A stretch of DNA of 64,000 nt from VBAU01 sp036005185. GTDB lineage: Bacteria > Bacteroidota > Bacteroidia > Chitinophagales > Chitinophagaceae. The position numbers and the translations under genes are program-made. Below are positions 60,296-64,000 of this stretch, one piece after another. The notes beneath the pieces were generated by a model. It was not told the origin of the DNA, made no database searches, and saw nothing but the letters and a program-made list of their open reading frames with translations. Every line of letters starts with the position of its first letter. Position 1 is the stretch's first letter. The stretch is taken from the NCBI GenBank assembly GCA_036005185.1, contig DASYQS010000058.1, positions 1 to 64,000 on the forward strand. The letters run 5' to 3'.

Positions 60296-61258
60296 TCAAA
60301 CAAAAGAAACTATCATATTTAAGATGCTCCCAAGCCCCCCTTCAGGGGATGGGGGTATTTTATCGGCCAGTAACGCCAGTAAAACTATTGGCAAATAAAT
60401 ATAACTGCTAAACATAACCCTTCTGGCACTAGATACATCCATATTCCTGTACAACTGAATGCATCTCCATACCATGAAAATATTTGCCAGCGTAACAATT
60501 ATCAAACTTACTATTCCGCACATTCCGATGAAATACGGAATTACTCCAACAGGTATCAGCAATAAAGAATAAATAATTATTTGTATCGCTGTATATTTTG
60601 TGGGCCCTCTTTCACTAGGTAATAATTTAAATCCTGCTCTCGTGTAATCATTATGTGCAATCCATGCGATAGCCCAAAAATGAGGAAACTGCCACAGAAA
60701 TTGCAACAGAAATAAAATCCACCCGCCAATTGACAGTGCATCATTTCCCGCTGCCCAACCTATCAAGCAAGGTAATGCTCCGGGTACTGCACCTACAATT
60801 ACTGAAACAGAACTTATTTTTTTTAACGGCGTATAAATAAATGCATAAAGAAATAAACTAAGCAATGCGATCCCTGCCGATAGCCAGTTAAAATAATTTC
60901 CAAGAATAAAAATTCCGAATGCACCGGTGATGATCGCAAAAGTCCAGCCTTCAGTTACACTCATCCTTCCTGCTGCTACAGGTCGCTTGGCAGTGCGCTT
61001 CATTACTGCATCCGTATCTTTTTCTACAACTTGATTAATGGCATTAGCGCTTCCTGTTACTAATAACCCGCCTGTAAAAAATAAAATGATCATCGTCCAA
61101 TCGTACTCGACAATTTTTGGTGCAAGCAAATAACTGATCATACTGCTGAACACCACCATAATACTAAGCGAGGGCTTAATGAGCTGAAAATAATCTTTCA
61201 GCTTGTTGATTAAAATTCTCTCGCTTTTATACGTTTCAATAGCTACAATATCACTCAT
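60296..61258 (-). CDS. cyoE: Protoheme IX farnesyltransferase (heme O synthase)
   Basis: 320 residues, about nine helices. Prenyl-diphosphate-binding NQVVEKDTDAVMKRTAKRPV and a second motif HNDYTRAGFKLLPSERG are diagnostic. Converts heme B to heme O for the oxidase. Sits between subunits I and III, as in related genomes. Confidence 0.95.
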   Translation of the reverse strand: MSDIVAIETYKSERILINKLKDYFQLIKPSLSIMVVFSSMISYLLAPKIVEYDWTMIILFFTGGLLVTGSANAINQVVEKDTDAVMKRTAKRPVAAGRMSVTEGWTFAIITGAFGIFILGNYFNWLSAGIALLSLFLYAFIYTPLKKISSVSVIVGAVPGALPCLIGWAAGNDALSIGGWILFLLQFLWQFPHFWAIAWIAHNDYTRAGFKLLPSERGPTKYTAIQIIIYSLLLIPVGVIPYFIGMCGIVSLIIVTLANIFMVWRCIQLYRNMDVSSARRVMFSSYIYLPIVLLALLADKIPPSPEGGLGSILNMIVSFV

Positions 61259-61281
61259 AAATTACTCACTTCATGCTGACA

Positions 61282-63105
61282 CTAATGATGACCTTCTCCT
61301 TTTCCAATAGGTTCTGTTTGAGGAATAAATTCTCTGCCGTCCTTACCGTAATCATATGCCCAGCGGTGAACTTCAGGAATTTCTCCTGTCCAATTACCAT
61401 GACCAGGACGAATAGGCGTTGTCCATTCAAGCGTATTGGCACCCCAAGGATTTTGATGTCTTACTTTTCTTCCTTTAAAAATTGAATAGAAGAAATTAAA
61501 TATAAACAGCAGTTGCACCGCAAATACTATAATGGAAACAACCGTGATCATCTTATTCAATTCAACAAACTTATTAAAGTTGTGCCAGCCGCTAAGATCA
61601 AGGTAACGACGCGGAACACCGGCAAGCCCTTCATAGTGCATAGGCCAGAAGATCATATAGGCGCCGATCATAGTCACCCAGAAATGAATAAACCCAAGTG
61701 TGTTGTTCAAATAACGTCCAAACATTTTCGGGAACCAATGATACACCCCTGCAAACATTCCAAAGAAAGATGCCACTCCCATTACGATATGGAAATGCGC
61801 TACAATAAATTTTGTATCGTGCAAGTGAATATCTATCGTTGAATTACCTAAAAAGACGCCTGTTAAACCTCCGGAAATAAACAAGCTCACAAAACCTATG
61901 GAAAAAAGAGTGGCGGGTGTAAAGCGTATGTTTCCTCGCCATAATGTAGTAAGCCAGTTAAACACTTTGATGGCTGATGGCACCGCTATCAACAAAGTCA
62001 AAAGAACAAATATTGATCCCAGAAAAGGATTTAATCCTGTAACAAACATGTGGTGTGCCCAAACAAGAAATGCAAGAATGGTGATAGCAAACAATGAACC
62101 CACCATGGCCATATAACCAAATATTGGTTTTCTAGAATTCACTGCCAGCACTTCCGAAACCATTCCCATTGATGGCAAAATGATAATATACACTTCAGGA
62201 TGGCCCAGGAACCAGAACAAATGCTGATATAAAATGGCGCTGCCACCTTCATTGGGTAATGCCTGTCCGGTTTGTGAAATAAAAATATCACTCAGATAAA
62301 AACTTGTTCCAAGATTACGATCGAACAACAACAAGATAAATCCTGAAAGCAATACAGGGAATGATAACACACCTAGGATGGCTGTAAAAAATAAAGCCCA
62401 GATGGTAAGTGGCAATCTCGTCATGCTCATGCCCTTTGTACGCATATTCAGAATAGTGGAAATATAATTCAAGCCTCCAAGCAAGGATGAAACCACAAAC
62501 AGAGCCATGGCAACTAGCCAGAGATCAGTTCCCAATTTCGATCCGTCGTTGGCCGCCCCCAAAGCGCTTAGTGGTGGATACATTGTCCACCCGCCGCTTG
62601 CAGGACCTGTGCTTACAAACAATGAAGAAACCATTACTACACTGGCCAAAAAGAAAAACCAATAAGATAACATATTTAAAAACGGAGAAGCCATATCTCT
62701 TGCACCGCATTGCAATGGAATAAGAAGATTGGCAAAAGTTCCGCTAAGACCTGCTGTCAATACAAAAAATACCAGCACAGTACCATGCATCGTAATTAAG
62801 GCATAATAAAATTCAGGTTGAATTTGACCACCCCTCGCATAACGACCAAAAAATGTTTCAAGGATTGGAAAAGTTTGTCCGGGAAAACCAAGTTGCAAGC
62901 GAAATAAAACCGAAAATAACCCACCAATAATAGCCCAAGCGATACCGGTAATTAAAAATTGCTTGCCAATAGTTTTATGATCCTGACTGAAAATATATTT
63001 GGTAATAAACGTTTCTTTATGATGATGCACATGGTGTTCGTCATGATGTATATCATGCCTCGTCACAATTTCAGGCTGACCATGCGGGTTTATTTCGTTA
63101 CTCAT
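61282..63105 (-). CDS. coxA: Cytochrome c oxidase subunit I
   Basis: 607 residues. The CuB/haem motif LFWFLGHPEVYIIILPSMG (His-Tyr), the second CuB histidines in VWAHHMFVTG, the K-channel region, and HDTKFIVAHFHIVMG for the haem ligands are all present. About twelve to thirteen helices. A His-rich N-terminal segment (HHDEHHVHHHKE) precedes the first helix. Reduces O2 and pumps protons. Confidence 0.97.
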   Translation of the reverse strand: MSNEINPHGQPEIVTRHDIHHDEHHVHHHKETFITKYIFSQDHKTIGKQFLITGIAWAIIGGLFSVLFRLQLGFPGQTFPILETFFGRYARGGQIQPEFYYALITMHGTVLVFFVLTAGLSGTFANLLIPLQCGARDMASPFLNMLSYWFFFLASVVMVSSLFVSTGPASGGWTMYPPLSALGAANDGSKLGTDLWLVAMALFVVSSLLGGLNYISTILNMRTKGMSMTRLPLTIWALFFTAILGVLSFPVLLSGFILLLFDRNLGTSFYLSDIFISQTGQALPNEGGSAILYQHLFWFLGHPEVYIIILPSMGMVSEVLAVNSRKPIFGYMAMVGSLFAITILAFLVWAHHMFVTGLNPFLGSIFVLLTLLIAVPSAIKVFNWLTTLWRGNIRFTPATLFSIGFVSLFISGGLTGVFLGNSTIDIHLHDTKFIVAHFHIVMGVASFFGMFAGVYHWFPKMFGRYLNNTLGFIHFWVTMIGAYMIFWPMHYEGLAGVPRRYLDLSGWHNFNKFVELNKMITVVSIIVFAVQLLFIFNFFYSIFKGRKVRHQNPWGANTLEWTTPIRPGHGNWTGEIPEVHRWAYDYGKDGREFIPQTEPIGKGEGHH

Positions 63106-63144
63106 AGTTCTTTTATTTAAAAGAGACTTTGTCTCTAAAAAAAA

Positions 63145-64000
63145 TTATTTTTTTATTTCGGCAACTACAGCTGTTGCTTTGTTGGTTGTATCAGCAGGCT
63201 GTGTTGTCTTTTGCGGAGCTTGCTCCTGATGCGCTATGGCATATTGCGGCTTTTGTGAAATGACCCATCTGTCAAATTCTTCTTGTGTTTCTACTATTAC
63301 AACGCCTCGCATTGAAAAATGACCCTTACCACACATCTGATCACACGATAATTCATAAACAAAATCAGGATCACCTGACTTTTCCGCCATTTGTTTCGTT
63401 GTGAATTTTGGTGTAAACCACATGGTAGTAGGGGTGCCCGGAACCGCATCCATCTTCATTCTGAATTGAGTCAATCCTACATCATGCACTACATCCTTTG
63501 AACCAATTATTAGTCTCACTGGTTTGTTTACTACGAGGTGCAGTTCAGTGGTAATAACATCGTCATGATTGTATGGATCATCCCATAACTGACCAAGTGG
63601 ATTGTTATTTTCAGGTTTTATATTCTTATAATATTTTTTTCCAAATACTCCATCTCTTCCGGGATATCTAAACTCCCACTTGAACTGGCTTCCTGTTACT
63701 TCTACCTCCATAGCGTCTTTCGGTGCGTCGCCTGTTATTTTAAACCAGTAATAAATTCCGAAACCCACAAGTGCAGTTAATGCAATTGCAGGAATGACTG
63801 TCCAAATAATTTCCAACTTATTATTGTGAGGGTAGTAATATGCTTTGCGATTATCAGACTCCTGGTATTTAAACGAAAACCAGAATAATAATATTTGAGT
63901 AATAAAAAAAACGATTCCCGTGATTGCGAGGGTAATGTAGAGCATCGTATCGATCTTTTCCCCTTGCAAGGAGGCAGCTTCACCTAATATTTTTCCTTTT
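63145..64000 (-). CDS. coxB: Cytochrome c oxidase subunit II (5' end outside window)
   Basis: The frame stays open to the right edge, so the start lies beyond the window; residues upstream of the TTG at 63969 read KGKILGEAAS, in keeping with Bacteroidota subunit II, which has extra N-terminal helices. Two membrane helices are visible, then the cupredoxin domain with the CuA site LSCDQMCGKGHFSM and the VVHDVGLTQFRMKMDAVPG loop. The C-terminus is a Thr/Ala-rich tail without a fused cytochrome c. Confidence 0.94.
   Translation of the reverse strand, partial: KGKILGEAASLQGEKIDTMLYITLAITGIVFFITQILLFWFSFKYQESDNRKAYYYPHNNKLEIIWTVIPAIALTALVGFGIYYWFKITGDAPKDAMEVEVTGSQFKWEFRYPGRDGVFGKKYYKNIKPENNNPLGQLWDDPYNHDDVITTELHLVVNKPVRLIIGSKDVVHDVGLTQFRMKMDAVPGTPTTMWFTPKFTTKQMAEKSGDPDFVYELSCDQMCGKGHFSMRGVVIVETQEEFDRWVISQKPQYAIAHQEQAPQKTTQPADTTNKATAVVAEIKK

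Noticed and set aside
1..64000. CRISPR array
   Set aside because: No regularly spaced identical repeats with unique spacers were seen; the repeats present are palindromic REPs or single duplications.

Overview
The window looks like AT-rich chromosome of a Bacteroidota bacterium, most likely a Chitinophagaceae relative. The evidence is protein content and gene order: a caa3-type oxidase cluster in Bacteroidota order, LytS/LytTR regulation, a GH18 chitinase, a GHL10 lipoprotein, and DUF3455, DUF2490 and DUF5522 proteins. Shine-Dalgarno sequences are scarce, and -7 elements of the form TAnnTTTG can be seen. No rRNA operon, CRISPR array, integrase or complete classical IS was found.

Layout. (1) 1-1950, minus strand: an iorA/iorB-like molybdenum hydroxylase pair; the large subunit runs off the left edge. 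(2) 2.0-12.1 kb: a defence island. It holds a RhuM-Fic fusion, a YhcG/DUF1016 PD-(D/E)XK nuclease flanked by direct repeats, and a five-gene operon read as type IV CBASS (QueC-like Cap9, TGT-like Cap10, CD-NTase, OGG-like Cap11, membrane-NUDIX Cap16-like effector). A reverse transcriptase with a structured leader follows, then an XRE regulator divergent from a 114-nt hairpin RNA and a 75-aa protein, and an unrecognised 242-aa protein. (3) 12.1-23 kb: a decayed, repeat-rich zone. It has a segmental duplication of a toxin-antitoxin block with four broken relatives of the 75-aa gene, a REP-associated transposase (RAYT) between inverted REPs, many copies of a GTTGCTGTTGGTCGCC palindrome, a frameshifted ORF6N gene, a BamA-like outer-membrane protein and a few hypothetical genes. 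(4) 22.9-49.8 kb: core and accessory metabolism and envelope genes. These include a TlpA/DsbD-N pair, glycosidases, an esterase, an amidase, a yeast-type cytosine deaminase, oxidoreductases, a PLP decarboxylase, an ABC exporter and a LytS/LytTR pair. (5) 49.8-53.5 kb, minus strand: Wzx, Wzz-like and Wzy-like polysaccharide genes. (6) 53.7-56.7 kb: Lrp/AsnC, an isolated tRNA-like RNA with its own promoter and terminator, a TonB-domain lipoprotein, trmB-DUF5522 and an alkyltransferase-like protein. (7) 56.7-64.0 kb, minus strand: cytochrome c oxidase subunits II, I, heme O synthase, two subunit III proteins, subunit IV, SCO and DUF420; subunit II runs off the right edge.

The most notable content is the defence island. 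The CBASS operon has tightly overlapping genes and combines deazaguanine-chemistry homologues with a cyclic-nucleotide synthase that starts Met-Gly-Ser-Gly-Gly. The next module is a reverse transcriptase with a foldable leader. After it comes a regulator/operator/promoter/long-hairpin/small-protein unit that I cannot assign to any described system. The other unusual feature is the 174-nt tRNA-like RNA at 54.3-54.5 kb, with a class II-like D arm, a canonical T arm and about 99 nt where the variable arm should be.
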